A model generated the notes under the pieces. The model had not been told where the DNA came from. It saw only the letters and a list, made by a program, of their open reading frames with translations, and made no database searches. A stretch of 48,802 nt of DNA from contig JAIYAP010000085.1 in assembly GCA_027488935.1 (NCBI GenBank), forward strand, positions 1 through 48,802, read 5' to 3'. The translations under genes and the position numbers were made by a program. Source of the DNA: Saprospiraceae bacterium. Its GTDB lineage: Bacteria; Bacteroidota; Bacteroidia; Chitinophagales; Saprospiraceae. Positions within the stretch are counted from its first letter, which is position 1. Every line of letters starts with the position of its first letter. Shown here piece by piece: positions 8,805-16,814 of the stretch.

Positions 8805-8860
8805 GAGGTGTCACCTTCCGAGGTGCCACCTCCCGAGGTTGCCATCCGAGGTGTCACCTC
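8805..8860. repeat. Degenerate palindrome array (GAGGTGTCACCTC family)
   Basis: Four units at 8805, 8820, 8835 and 8848 are variants of the 13-bp palindrome GAGGTG-T-CACCTC, spaced 13-15 bp. The first, second and fourth are nearly intact and the third is decayed. The array fills the 73-bp gap between two convergent genes. The same unit, on the opposite strand and more regular, makes up the array at 48615-48802. Confidence 0.85.
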
Positions 8861-8868
8861 CGTGGTTA

Positions 8869-9633
8869 CTATCCTCCCCACTTTCGGAGTTGGGTCAGCA
8901 AGGCATTGAAATCTTTGGGTAAAGGTGTGTTGAATTCCATCCGTTCATTGGTATGGGGATGATCTACCCGTAATCGGGCCGAATGCAGGGAGGTGCGCTC
9001 TAAAATCGGGCGTTCTTCTTCGCTAAATTTGCCAGATTTATAAGACCGGCCTTTTATTTCCGACAATAAAAACGCTGCACGCCGGCCATACAAAGCATCT
9101 ACGGCCAAGGGATAGCCGATGCTGTTGAAATGCACCCGAATTTGGTGGGTGCGGCCCGTTTTAATCAATACTTCAGCCAGGGTAAAACGCTTGAACCGCT
9201 CGGCAACCCGGTAAAAAGTAAGCGACGCTTTGCCGCCCTGGTGTACAATGGCCATTTTGCCCGAAATACCCGGGTGTTCGCCGATGGGTTTGTCTATTTC
9301 GCCCTCTTCATGGTGCAAAACGCCATCTACCAAGGCAAAGTAAAATTTATCGGCCGTGTGGTGTTCAAATTGCATAGAGAGGTGCCGGTGCGCAGCTTCG
9401 GTGCGGGCAAAACACAAAATACCGCTCGTTTCGCGGTCTAAACGATGCACCGTCATCACATGACCATAATGCTGGATCAGCCATTTGAGTACACTATCCT
9501 GGGTTCCAGTGCGATCAGGAATGGTTAATAAACCGGCGGGTTTGTTGACCACCAACATATATTCGTCTTCGTACAGTATTTCTGGTTTCAAGCAAAATGC
9601 TTTAAAAATGAGGATGTTAAGATTCGTGGGCAA
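8869..9633 (-). CDS. RluA-family pseudouridine synthase
   Basis: The enzyme isomerises uridine to pseudouridine in rRNA or tRNA. The family signature HRLDRETSG carries the catalytic Asp, and the opening NKPAGLLTIP and the later KTGRTHQIRVHF are typical. Length (about 240-254 residues) suits a catalytic domain without an S4 RNA-binding domain. The start is uncertain: the frame has no ATG before the conserved core, only TTG at 9633 or TTG at 9591 (giving MKPEILYEDEYM, a normal RluA beginning). The reading frame overlaps the 3' end of the transporter gene by 17 bp, so the two are probably co-transcribed. The exact RNA target cannot be told from sequence. Confidence 0.9.
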   Translation of the reverse strand: MPTNLNILIFKAFCLKPEILYEDEYMLVVNKPAGLLTIPDRTGTQDSVLKWLIQHYGHVMTVHRLDRETSGILCFARTEAAHRHLSMQFEHHTADKFYFALVDGVLHHEEGEIDKPIGEHPGISGKMAIVHQGGKASLTFYRVAERFKRFTLAEVLIKTGRTHQIRVHFNSIGYPLAVDALYGRRAAFLLSEIKGRSYKSGKFSEEERPILERTSLHSARLRVDHPHTNERMEFNTPLPKDFNALLTQLRKWGG

Positions 9634-10423
9634 CTTTTTTCATCTCGGTTGCCAATTCCACGCCTAAATAGCGCTCAATCAGGGCGTGTACACCATATAT
9701 AACCGGTGTGAGCAGTACCGCCATGGTGCCTTTGTAGAGGTAATTCATGATTGAAATGGCCAAAACTTGTAAAAAAGGCAACTGTTGACCAATATACAAC
9801 GCAATAAAAACAACCACAAAACTATCTAAAAATTGTGAAACCAAGGTGCTTCCTGTCGAACGCATCCAAATACGATGTTCGCCGGTGCGACGCTTGATGG
9901 CATGAAAAACGCCCACATCTACAATTTGTCCCACCAAAAAGGCAATTAAGGAACCCACGATGATCCACAAACTTTGACCAAAAACCACCGTGTAAGCCGT
10001 ATTATAATCGCCTACTTGGGCACGCATGGCAGCTTGTTGCTCCGGCGACCAGTTGGATTTAATATGGGCCGTGCGCCAAAAATCGGCAGGATCCAGTTGT
10101 AAGGCAAAAAACACCATAATGAACCCGTAAGAAATCAATCCAGCGGTTAAATAAGAAAGCAACCGCACGCCCTTCCGACCATAATATTCATTGATGATGT
10201 CGGTCATGATAAATACCGCCGGCCAAAGCAAAACCCCTGCAGTAAGGGTAAAAGACAGATGCTGCTGGCCCATAAACGACCAATTGACCGGCATAAAACC
10301 CAATGTTTTTTCGAGCGAAAACAGTTTCACCCCCATAAATTCGGCCACCAGGGCATTGGTGACAAAAAATCCGGACAGGATCATCCACAGATGATTGGGC
10401 TTTGATGTAAAAAATTGACGCAT
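9617..10423 (-). CDS. yhhQ: Queuosine precursor transporter YhhQ (VUT family)
   Basis: An integral membrane protein of about 268 residues that imports the 7-deazaguanine precursors of queuosine. Family features include MTDIINEYYGRKG in an early loop, GQSLWIIVGSLIAFLVGQ, and STLVSQFLDSFVVVFIAL. About six to seven hydrophobic segments can be counted. ATG 10423 is chosen over the upstream TTG because it lies 28 bp from a perfect TACATTTG -7 box. It is co-oriented and overlapping with a pseudouridine synthase, so both genes concern tRNA/rRNA modification. Confidence 0.92.
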   Translation of the reverse strand: MRQFFTSKPNHLWMILSGFFVTNALVAEFMGVKLFSLEKTLGFMPVNWSFMGQQHLSFTLTAGVLLWPAVFIMTDIINEYYGRKGVRLLSYLTAGLISYGFIMVFFALQLDPADFWRTAHIKSNWSPEQQAAMRAQVGDYNTAYTVVFGQSLWIIVGSLIAFLVGQIVDVGVFHAIKRRTGEHRIWMRSTGSTLVSQFLDSFVVVFIALYIGQQLPFLQVLAISIMNYLYKGTMAVLLTPVIYGVHALIERYLGVELATEMKKVAHES

Positions 10424-10450
10424 AGTGGAAGACAACTAAATTTTGAAGGG

Positions 10451-10483
10451 CAAATGTACGCACACCCGCAAAATTTAAACAAA
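10451..10483 (-). promoter_or_regulatory. Promoter of the yhhQ-rluA pair
   Basis: Read on the minus strand, TTTG (10483-10480) is followed after 21 bp by TACATTTG (10458-10451), the Bacteroidota -33/-7 pattern with accepted spacing. The start codon follows 27 bp after the -7 box. Confidence 0.65.
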
Positions 10484-10495
10484 GTTAATATCCGA

Positions 10496-10530
10496 TTTGA
10501 TGCACACGCCCACGCAGGAGGATACATTTG
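10496..10530 (+). promoter_or_regulatory. Promoter of the three-repeat protein gene
   Basis: A perfect -7 box TACATTTG lies at 10523-10530, 28 bp before the ATG. A TTTG at 10496-10499 gives a 23-bp spacer, slightly longer than the usual 19-21. The -7 box is identical to the one serving the divergent transporter gene. Confidence 0.6.
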
Positions 10531-10558
10531 TTTTACAAACACTTAAAACAAATCGCGC

Positions 10559-12229
10559 ATGTCTTATTACAAAATAATCAATAAAATTCGATACGCGGCA
10601 GACCTCCTGAAGGCAGCCGATGCTTTGATTGCGCTTGCAAGTGATCAACAGATAAACCTTGCAGGGGCTCAACAAATTTATCAAAGTGCGATGGATGGTG
10701 GCAAAGTGACGGATATTGAGCGCCGCACCTTGGCTTACATACTCGATCATTATACTTTTAGTACAGAGGCGGCTACCTGGTTGGGTGGACAATTAAGTGA
10801 AGGTACCAATATTTTGGAGCAAACCATCGTACGTGTTTTGCGCATGGAATACAATTTGAACCAGATAAAATGGCAAATTGACCCTGAAACGGTTAAAATC
10901 CAGGAGCAATTGGATAAAAATCGCTTATTTGGTGTGGTATTAAAAGGCGCTGTGGAAGCATTTTTAAATTGGAACCAAGGCACTTTGAGTTTAGCCGGTT
11001 GTGTGGGTCGCCGCGATTTGGCTTACGCGGATCAACAAAATTCGGCCAAGGTGCTAAAATCCTATTTTGATAAAGGTACTTTGTTTTTAATTCCCAGCGA
11101 TGCAGCCGCGCAGGCAAGCTTGGGTTTTGAATTGCCCGACGGTTTGGATTTCGAAACATTTTGGATTTTTGGGTTTCAAACACCTGATTTTGAACCGGTT
11201 CGATTTATTGCATTTGTGGGTCGGCAAGGCAATTTTCAGCACAGCAAGGGGTATTTTTCTAAAAAAACAGGCCTCGATGATTTAAGCAATACGATTATCC
11301 AACAATACGCCGATTTTACCCATTTGGACTGGCAAATTGATGCTGCCGAAGTAGAAAAACAGCAGGCAATAGTGCCCAAACAAAATTTTGGCAATGCGCT
11401 TTTTGCCGCTGTTATGCAGGGTATTTTTAATGCCGAAAGTAGTTTTTCCTTCCATGATTTTATCAAACAAGAGGTATGGATTGATCCTGATTTAGGTGCC
11501 GAACCTTATTTACGCGCCTATGTGGATGCCGGAAAAATGTACTTGATTCCGCAGGATTACCGCGCACAAAGCGATGCCGGCACCGCCGAGTTCCCAATTC
11601 CTGAAAATATCTCTTTATCCATGGACTATGAGTGGGTATTCGGCATTGAGATGTTGTCAAAAACCAATTTTAAAATACTGGTAACGGCCACACGCGAAAA
11701 CAACGATGGCGATGCTGCCTCGAACAGTTGTTTTGTAGAAGATACCCGCCCGCTTTCTGAAATCATTCAACGGATCGTAAACGATGAATTTGGCCTGAAT
11801 TCCCTGGAATGGTCGCTCCCAGAGGAAGATGCACTGGCCCAACAAACACAATTTGGCCCCGATTGGCGTTCGATTCCAAGTTTGTTCCGACAGGCTCTAA
11901 ATACCGTGTTGCACGATTATATTAGTCAAAAATCGGTATTTAACCTTGTTGCTAAAAAGTTTGAAGATGACATCCCCGCTTTCAATTTCGACGAACCAAC
12001 AGCATACCGCGCCGCTATTACCCACCAGTTGCAGCCCTATTTGGAAACGGCCTACTTAGAGTTTTTACCCACAGAAATGGGCGACAACAACCCTATCAAT
12101 GGAGAAAAAATAGAGGATAATTGGCTGTTTTTCATCCATATACCCGAATTACACCCTTCCGGCTTTTGGGTGGTGATACCCCGTTGGCCCGATGATGGAC
12201 AACAGGCTTTTGTGTACGGTGACTATTAA
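10559..12229 (+). CDS. Three-repeat cytoplasmic protein, unknown family
   Basis: The 556-residue product lacks a signal peptide and membrane segments. After a helical N-terminal part (1-83), three homologous repeats of about 155-160 residues can be aligned by eye at about 84-238, 239-398 and 399-556. Each begins with a helix leading to a Trp-containing strand (IKWQID, LDWQID, LEWSLP), then a hydrophobic helix (FGVVLKGAVEAFL, FGNALFAAVMQGIF, SLFRQALNTVL), a strand before Pro (GTLFLIPSD, GKMYLIPQD, YLEFLPTE), and a final strand pair (FWIFGFQ, YEWVFGIE, NWLFFIHI). I recognise no known domain. An 85-bp gap separates it from the pseudokinase gene in the same direction, so the two may be functionally linked. 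Confidence 0.75.
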   Translation: MSYYKIINKIRYAADLLKAADALIALASDQQINLAGAQQIYQSAMDGGKVTDIERRTLAYILDHYTFSTEAATWLGGQLSEGTNILEQTIVRVLRMEYNLNQIKWQIDPETVKIQEQLDKNRLFGVVLKGAVEAFLNWNQGTLSLAGCVGRRDLAYADQQNSAKVLKSYFDKGTLFLIPSDAAAQASLGFELPDGLDFETFWIFGFQTPDFEPVRFIAFVGRQGNFQHSKGYFSKKTGLDDLSNTIIQQYADFTHLDWQIDAAEVEKQQAIVPKQNFGNALFAAVMQGIFNAESSFSFHDFIKQEVWIDPDLGAEPYLRAYVDAGKMYLIPQDYRAQSDAGTAEFPIPENISLSMDYEWVFGIEMLSKTNFKILVTATRENNDGDAASNSCFVEDTRPLSEIIQRIVNDEFGLNSLEWSLPEEDALAQQTQFGPDWRSIPSLFRQALNTVLHDYISQKSVFNLVAKKFEDDIPAFNFDEPTAYRAAITHQLQPYLETAYLEFLPTEMGDNNPINGEKIEDNWLFFIHIPELHPSGFWVVIPRWPDDGQQAFVYGDY

Positions 12230-12314
12230 AGCATCCTGCGTAAAAAAATATTATATGTTGATCTGCCATTCAAACAATGCGTTTGATGTAATATTGCATA
12301 AATAAACCAATCAA

Positions 12315-13871
12315 ATGGCAGAAAAAAACATTGAAAACCTCATTGCCAATGGGAAATTGGCCGAAGCATTTTCGCAATTTGCAGAATTTTTAAAATTATG
12401 TGAATTGGAACGGCAGGAACTGGCCCAAAATAAAAGCCGGTACGCCTTTATGGAAAACCAGGTGAATGCAGCGACCGTGGGCAGTGAAGCCAACATCGAG
12501 CGCAACCGCATTCGCATGAGTTTTCAGACCCAACTCGACGATTTCCGGCGAGAAGTCATGTCGGTTTATTTTGACATGACCGACCGTGAAAAGATTTTTA
12601 AAAGCTTCGAAAACCGGGATACCATCGTACATGAAATCTTAGACCTGCGTCTGCGCCCCAAACAATACATGCGCGAACAACAAATGATCGAGGGGAACTC
12701 TTCCATCGTGTACCGGCTCCTCAATGTAGATACCCAGCGGCATGCCATTGCCCTTGTTTTAAAAACAGGTGAATTAGAGGGAGATACAAAATCAGAAATT
12801 TTGCAATTGGCAGATTTACGCCACCGCAATGTGATCAAATTGCTTGATCAGGATTTGAACACCTATCCATATTTTGTAATTACCGAATACGTACATGGCA
12901 CTACCCTGCCGGATGCAATAGCAAAAACCGGCCCGAGGCCAGCAGCACAGGCAGTAGATTGGTTGTATCAGTTAGCCGATGCACTGGACTATTTGCGGCA
13001 CAAACGGATCCTGCACACGAACATGCGGCCCTCCAAAATATACATTGATGATGAATGGCAGATTATGATTTCGCCCTTCGACTTGCATCGGGTGACAACC
13101 GGAGAACACTCTTTTAACCGTTACCTGGATGTTTGTCGTTATGGCAGCCCGGAATTGCTGCGTCAGGATGGCAGGGGTCTGGATTTGAATGCCATGTGCG
13201 CCTCTGATCAGTATTCCCTTGGACTTTTAGGATTTAAGATGTTGACCGGCAAGGACTTGTTTGAAGGAGAAACAGTGTACGAAATATTGGAATCGCGCAA
13301 AAAATTTACCAAAGCAGATTATCGTCGTGCCAAGTTCAATCAATTACCCAAAGAAACGTTCGATTTAAAAATCAGTGCTTCAAAAAACCTGGTGGGAGTC
13401 ATGCAGCAGTTATTGCAAGAAAACCCGGCCGAACGCTACCGGGATTTGCATCAATTGTTGCGCGCGCTGCATCCTTTTACCCGGGCTGATATTCCGCGCA
13501 GCAGCCCGGCGCGCCAAAGTTATCGACGTAGTATGGCCGTGAACAAAAGCCTGATCCGCGATTTTTACCAAGCATTCACCGCACAACATACGCCCGCACA
13601 AAGTGATTTTAGTCAATTGGGCAAACAAAGGCAATCAGCCATGTTGCAAATGGCCGTTGATGTACTGTTGGACATTGACGAAAAGGGTGATTTACTCAAA
13701 TCGATCGCGGGCAGCAACAACCACAGCAAGTATCAAACCGCCGATTTTTCTCTATTTTTAGATGTGCTTATTGCGACCATCCAAAAAAACGACCCGGAAT
13801 GGACCGAAAGTGAGGCCGCAGAATGGCAAACCATTCGGGAAAAGGCCCTCACGTTATTAGAAACACGTTAA
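12315..13871 (+). CDS. EAD-like, pseudokinase and globin-like fusion protein
   Basis: The 518-residue soluble protein has three parts. Residues 1-88 match the pattern of effector-associated domain 11: LIANGKLAEAF, a long helix, then a helix with IERNRIRMSF. Residues about 123-395 are a protein kinase fold (HRNVIKLL, FVITEYVHGTTL, DQYSLGLLGFKMLTGKDLF), but the catalytic loop reads HTN at 234-236 instead of HRD, the DFG motif is replaced by SPFD (253-256), and the beta-3 lysine is missing, so it is most likely a pseudokinase. Residues about 410-515 resemble a globin-type fold: FYQAF, a Phe-Gln helix, His470 as candidate proximal ligand, then YQTADFSLFLDVLI and a terminal EAAEWQTIREKAL. EAD domains are known to recruit partners in bacterial conflict systems; gas or redox sensing here is inference. 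Confidence 0.7.
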   Translation: MAEKNIENLIANGKLAEAFSQFAEFLKLCELERQELAQNKSRYAFMENQVNAATVGSEANIERNRIRMSFQTQLDDFRREVMSVYFDMTDREKIFKSFENRDTIVHEILDLRLRPKQYMREQQMIEGNSSIVYRLLNVDTQRHAIALVLKTGELEGDTKSEILQLADLRHRNVIKLLDQDLNTYPYFVITEYVHGTTLPDAIAKTGPRPAAQAVDWLYQLADALDYLRHKRILHTNMRPSKIYIDDEWQIMISPFDLHRVTTGEHSFNRYLDVCRYGSPELLRQDGRGLDLNAMCASDQYSLGLLGFKMLTGKDLFEGETVYEILESRKKFTKADYRRAKFNQLPKETFDLKISASKNLVGVMQQLLQENPAERYRDLHQLLRALHPFTRADIPRSSPARQSYRRSMAVNKSLIRDFYQAFTAQHTPAQSDFSQLGKQRQSAMLQMAVDVLLDIDEKGDLLKSIAGSNNHSKYQTADFSLFLDVLIATIQKNDPEWTESEAAEWQTIREKALTLLETR

Positions 13872-13917
13872 TATTACGCCTCGTTTTTACAAACTAATCC
13901 AATAAAATACAGTTTAA

Positions 13918-14562
13918 ATGCATTTTTTGCCCGTTTGTTTCTTTTGCCTGCTGTGTTTTACCTTACCTGCACAGGCAACCCTGGTGGTTTCGGCACCCAA
14001 TGACAGTTTTGATTTGTCTTGCCCAACCTGCACCCTCGTGGTGCGTTCTGTTTCTTTAAACAAAGAGCAGCGGCTGAATCCCAACGATCTGAATATTCCA
14101 ATCAGCGCCAATTTGCTGATGTGGCGGTATTATGATGATATTTTGAAAAAAGAGGCCCTCATGAGTACGGAACCTTTTTGGACAAAAGGCGTACAACTCA
14201 TTGACGAAGCGCCTGAAAACATGATGCTTTCGCTACATGTGAATTTGAGTTGGATCGATTCGAATGCCACTGAACACCAATTTCACTTGGTTTTAGCAGG
14301 ATTTAATAAATCTAACCTCGCGCGTGTCCCGCTCACGGGCGTGTACGAACTGGATCCCAACGCCCCTTTGCGGTTTTATGCCATTGGTCAAATTTCGGTA
14401 AACGCGAAAGAATGGGAAACCTACGAATGCCGAGATGGCCTGTTCACTTTAACCAATTTTAATATAAAAACCGGTGCCATAGGCGGCATTTTTTCATTTT
14501 ATGCCAATCGACTCGGGATGGATAAGCACGGCGTTTTTACGAATGGGGTATTTAAAAAGTAG
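13918..14562 (+). CDS. Small secreted protein of unknown function
   Basis: The 214-residue product begins with a signal peptide (MHFLPVCFFCLLCFTLPAQA). The mature chain has a CPTC motif near residue 40 and looks beta-rich (LVVSAPNDSF, MMLSLHVNLSWID, FHLVLAGF). No family recognised and no sorting domain at the C-terminus, so it may be periplasmic. It lies 46 bp after the pseudokinase gene in the same direction and converges on the adenylyl cyclase gene with a 15-bp gap. Co-transcription with the pseudokinase gene is possible. Confidence 0.7.
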   Translation: MHFLPVCFFCLLCFTLPAQATLVVSAPNDSFDLSCPTCTLVVRSVSLNKEQRLNPNDLNIPISANLLMWRYYDDILKKEALMSTEPFWTKGVQLIDEAPENMMLSLHVNLSWIDSNATEHQFHLVLAGFNKSNLARVPLTGVYELDPNAPLRFYAIGQISVNAKEWETYECRDGLFTLTNFNIKTGAIGGIFSFYANRLGMDKHGVFTNGVFKK

Positions 14563-14577
14563 TGGGATCGAAGTTTT

Positions 14578-15888
14578 TTAAGCATTCGTTTGTACCGTAA
14601 CGAAATACATATCCAATTCTTCCTTGTTTTTTGTGGCAATTTTGCCCCGATATGTCCAAGTAAATTCGTCGGCACAAGCGGCTTGTACGGCACCACTTAC
14701 ATTGATCTGCCTGGGACTGCTCGCTGCTTCCATGCGGGCGGCAGTGTTGACGGTGTCGCCCCAAATATCATAAGCAAACTTTTTAGTGCCCACGATCCCC
14801 GCAACAACGGGTCCGAAATGAATGCCGATACGGGCATTGAATTGGAAACGCTGGTCGCCATGTTTCAATTCAAATTGTTGTAAAAAAGATTGCATTTGAA
14901 GCGCGGCTTTGATCATTTCAGTCGGATGATCATTGCGGTCTGATAATCCACTGGCACAGATATAGGCATCTCCCACTGTTTTTATTTTTTCAATACGATA
15001 GCGTCCAATAATGGTGTCAAATTGGGAAAAACAATGATCGAGCGCTTCCACCAGTACTTCCGGGCTCAATTGTTCGGCAATTTTGGTGAATCCGACAAAA
15101 TCGACAAACATGACTGTGCAATATTCATACCGCCGCGCCGCTACTTTATTGCGTACCGTTAATTCGGCCGCTACCGCGCGGGGCAATATATTGAGCAAAA
15201 GCTGTTCACTGCGGCGGCGTTTTTCTTCAATCAAGGCGTTTTTTTCGGCCAGTTCACCGGCTACCCGCCGACCAGACCGCCGTAACATATTATAGGCTAC
15301 AAAAAAGACCAACGCAAAGCCCGATAATCCGAGCAGAATCCAGCGCAACTGTTTGTTTTGTTCGTCTTTAAGTGCGTTTTCCAGGTCTGAAATGCGCAAA
15401 TTCTGTTGTTCGTTGAGCAACCGCGTTTGTGCCTGCAAAATGCGTTGTCGGGCTGTTTTCCACAGATAGGCCTGGTCAAAATACTTATTTTCCACACTTA
15501 AGGTTTCCAGGTTATCAACTGCGCTTAATTCAATATCCGCCGCGCCCAGGGCGAATGCTGCTTTTTGAGCCTGGGTATACGCGACGATCGCCTTGTCGTT
15601 TTGTTTTAATTTTGCATAAATATCCCCCAAAACCAGGGCCGCTTGGGCGGTCTTTTTCTGATCGGACAGGGTAACGGCGAGTTGTTGGCAGGCTACCGCA
15701 TGGGTAATTGCACGGGCTGGCTGGTCGATTAGGTAATTGCGGGCGAGTCTATAATGGAAATCCCACTGTACGGCAGGGTCGGAACTAGCCGCTAATCCAG
15801 CCTCCAATTCGGTGATTGATTGTGCTTGAAGTGCTTTAAAACCATGCACCAAACAAATAAAAACAAGTAAAAACAAATATTTAGGCAT
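14578..15888 (-). CDS. Membrane class III adenylyl cyclase with TPR-like sensor
   Basis: The 436-residue product makes cAMP from ATP. It has a signal peptide (1-23), a periplasmic helical repeat region with TPR character (for example AALVLGDIYAKLKQNDKAIVA) to about residue 180, one membrane segment (about 183-203, LLGLSGFALVFFVAY), a signalling helix, and a cyclase homology domain. Catalytic features are all visible: VMFVDFVGFT (metal Asp), EKIKTVGDAY (Lys typical of adenine recognition), and YDIWGDTVNTAARME (Asp, Asn and Arg). ATG 15888 is preferred over an in-frame TTG two codons upstream. The gene ends 12 bp before the NUDIX regulator's stop region and runs in the same direction, so the two may share a transcript. 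Confidence 0.93.
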   Translation of the reverse strand: MPKYLFLLVFICLVHGFKALQAQSITELEAGLAASSDPAVQWDFHYRLARNYLIDQPARAITHAVACQQLAVTLSDQKKTAQAALVLGDIYAKLKQNDKAIVAYTQAQKAAFALGAADIELSAVDNLETLSVENKYFDQAYLWKTARQRILQAQTRLLNEQQNLRISDLENALKDEQNKQLRWILLGLSGFALVFFVAYNMLRRSGRRVAGELAEKNALIEEKRRRSEQLLLNILPRAVAAELTVRNKVAARRYEYCTVMFVDFVGFTKIAEQLSPEVLVEALDHCFSQFDTIIGRYRIEKIKTVGDAYICASGLSDRNDHPTEMIKAALQMQSFLQQFELKHGDQRFQFNARIGIHFGPVVAGIVGTKKFAYDIWGDTVNTAARMEAASSPRQINVSGAVQAACADEFTWTYRGKIATKNKEELDMYFVTVQTNA

Positions 15889-15900
15889 CAACAAACGCGG

Positions 15901-16638
15901 TTACACGCTATTTTTGTTCAAAAAACGATATAAAAATGGTGCTTTATGGGCACCGCCCGAATAACGCTTTTCAACCCGCTCCAAGATATGCAAACTCAGC
16001 ATTTTACGCTGGAAATTGGTGCGTAACACCGGGCGATCCAAAATGGTTTCGTAAAGCGCCTGTAATTCGCCCATGGTAAAGGTTTCGGGCAAAAGTTTGA
16101 ATCCCACCAATTTTTCATCCAAAGAACGCTGCAAGGTTTCCAATCCTTTCTGTACAATTTCGTTGTGGTCAAAAATGAGCTCCGGAATTGCCTTGATGTC
16201 AAACCAGTCACAGTATTCGGAAAACAAATCAGGCGCGGCAACCACTTCGGAAAAATCTACCAGGGCAAAATAACCGACAGTCACAAAACGCTTGAAAATC
16301 CAGTGTGCATCGGGTATTTCAAGGCCGGAAGCCTTCATAAGATTTTTATGCATTTCCGGAAAACTGCGCCCCACCTTTCCAAAAACGTGAAACTGCTCCA
16401 GGTAAATATTCTTTACCCCCGTTCGCTCCTGTAAAATGCGCTGTGCCGCAGCATCCAAATCCTCTTCCTGTTCTATAAATCCACCAGGCAGTGCCCAGTA
16501 TTCTGAATTTTTAAATTTCAACAGCAAAACCTTCAACTGCGCTTCATGAAATCCAAAAACAACACAATCTATAGACAACTGTGGCAACAGATGGTTGCCA
16601 TCGGATAAAAAGATTGCTGCTTCTTCTAGGTGCTCCAT
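15901..16638 (-). CDS. NUDIX-wHTH transcriptional regulator (NrtR/AraR-like)
   Basis: The 245-residue product fuses a NUDIX-fold domain (about 20-150) to a C-terminal winged helix (about 165-240; TMGELQALYETIL and RTNFQRKML). The NUDIX box is degenerate: GGFIEQEEDLDAAAQ is followed by RILQERTG where an active enzyme has REUxEExG, so the domain probably senses a ligand rather than hydrolysing it, as known for NrtR and the Bacteroides AraR-type regulators. ATG 16638 was chosen since the longer frame crosses the promoter region. It is divergent from a GH3 glucosidase, and a 23-bp palindrome lies between them, so a sugar or sugar derivative is the likely effector. Confidence 0.88.
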   Translation of the reverse strand: MEHLEEAAIFLSDGNHLLPQLSIDCVVFGFHEAQLKVLLLKFKNSEYWALPGGFIEQEEDLDAAAQRILQERTGVKNIYLEQFHVFGKVGRSFPEMHKNLMKASGLEIPDAHWIFKRFVTVGYFALVDFSEVVAAPDLFSEYCDWFDIKAIPELIFDHNEIVQKGLETLQRSLDEKLVGFKLLPETFTMGELQALYETILDRPVLRTNFQRKMLSLHILERVEKRYSGGAHKAPFLYRFLNKNSV

Positions 16639-16655
16639 ATTAATTGAATAGCCAG

Positions 16656-16663
16656 CAAAAGTA
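16656..16663 (-). promoter_or_regulatory. -7 box of the NUDIX regulator gene
   Basis: On the minus strand this reads TACTTTTG, a perfect match to TAnnTTTG, 17 bp upstream of the start codon. No well-placed -33 TTTG is visible. The leader would be only about 10 nt. Confidence 0.5.
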
Positions 16664-16744
16664 CTCGACTTACACAACACGGAGGTATCAAATGGCCATT
16701 TTCGTAGTGATTCGTCGATTTTTACAACATATTTTAAAAAATAT

Positions 16745-16775
16745 TTTGACGAAGCAAAGAAAGCAACTACTATTG
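16745..16775 (+). promoter_or_regulatory. Promoter of the GH3 gene
   Basis: TTTG at 16745-16748, a 19-bp spacer, then TACTATTG at 16768-16775 (one mismatch to TAnnTTTG). Spacing is exactly as expected for the Bacteroidota primary sigma factor. The -7 box overlaps the left end of the palindrome at 16771-16793. Confidence 0.6.
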
Positions 16776-16793
16776 TACCATAATGATACAATA
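16771..16793. promoter_or_regulatory. Near-perfect 23-bp palindrome, candidate operator
   Basis: Outer arms TATTGTA and TACAATA are exact inverted copies, and an inner CAT/ATG pair is also symmetric, leaving only one asymmetric pair and the central base. It covers the -7 box and presumed transcription start of the GH3 gene, the usual place for a repressor site. The divergent NUDIX-wHTH gene is the obvious candidate for the binding protein. Confidence 0.7.
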
Positions 16794-16814
16794 ACAATTT
16801 CAAAACGAACTTTT

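Noticed and set aside
12690-13500. Active serine/threonine kinase
   Set aside because: Catalytic Asp, DFG Asp and the ATP-binding Lys are all substituted.
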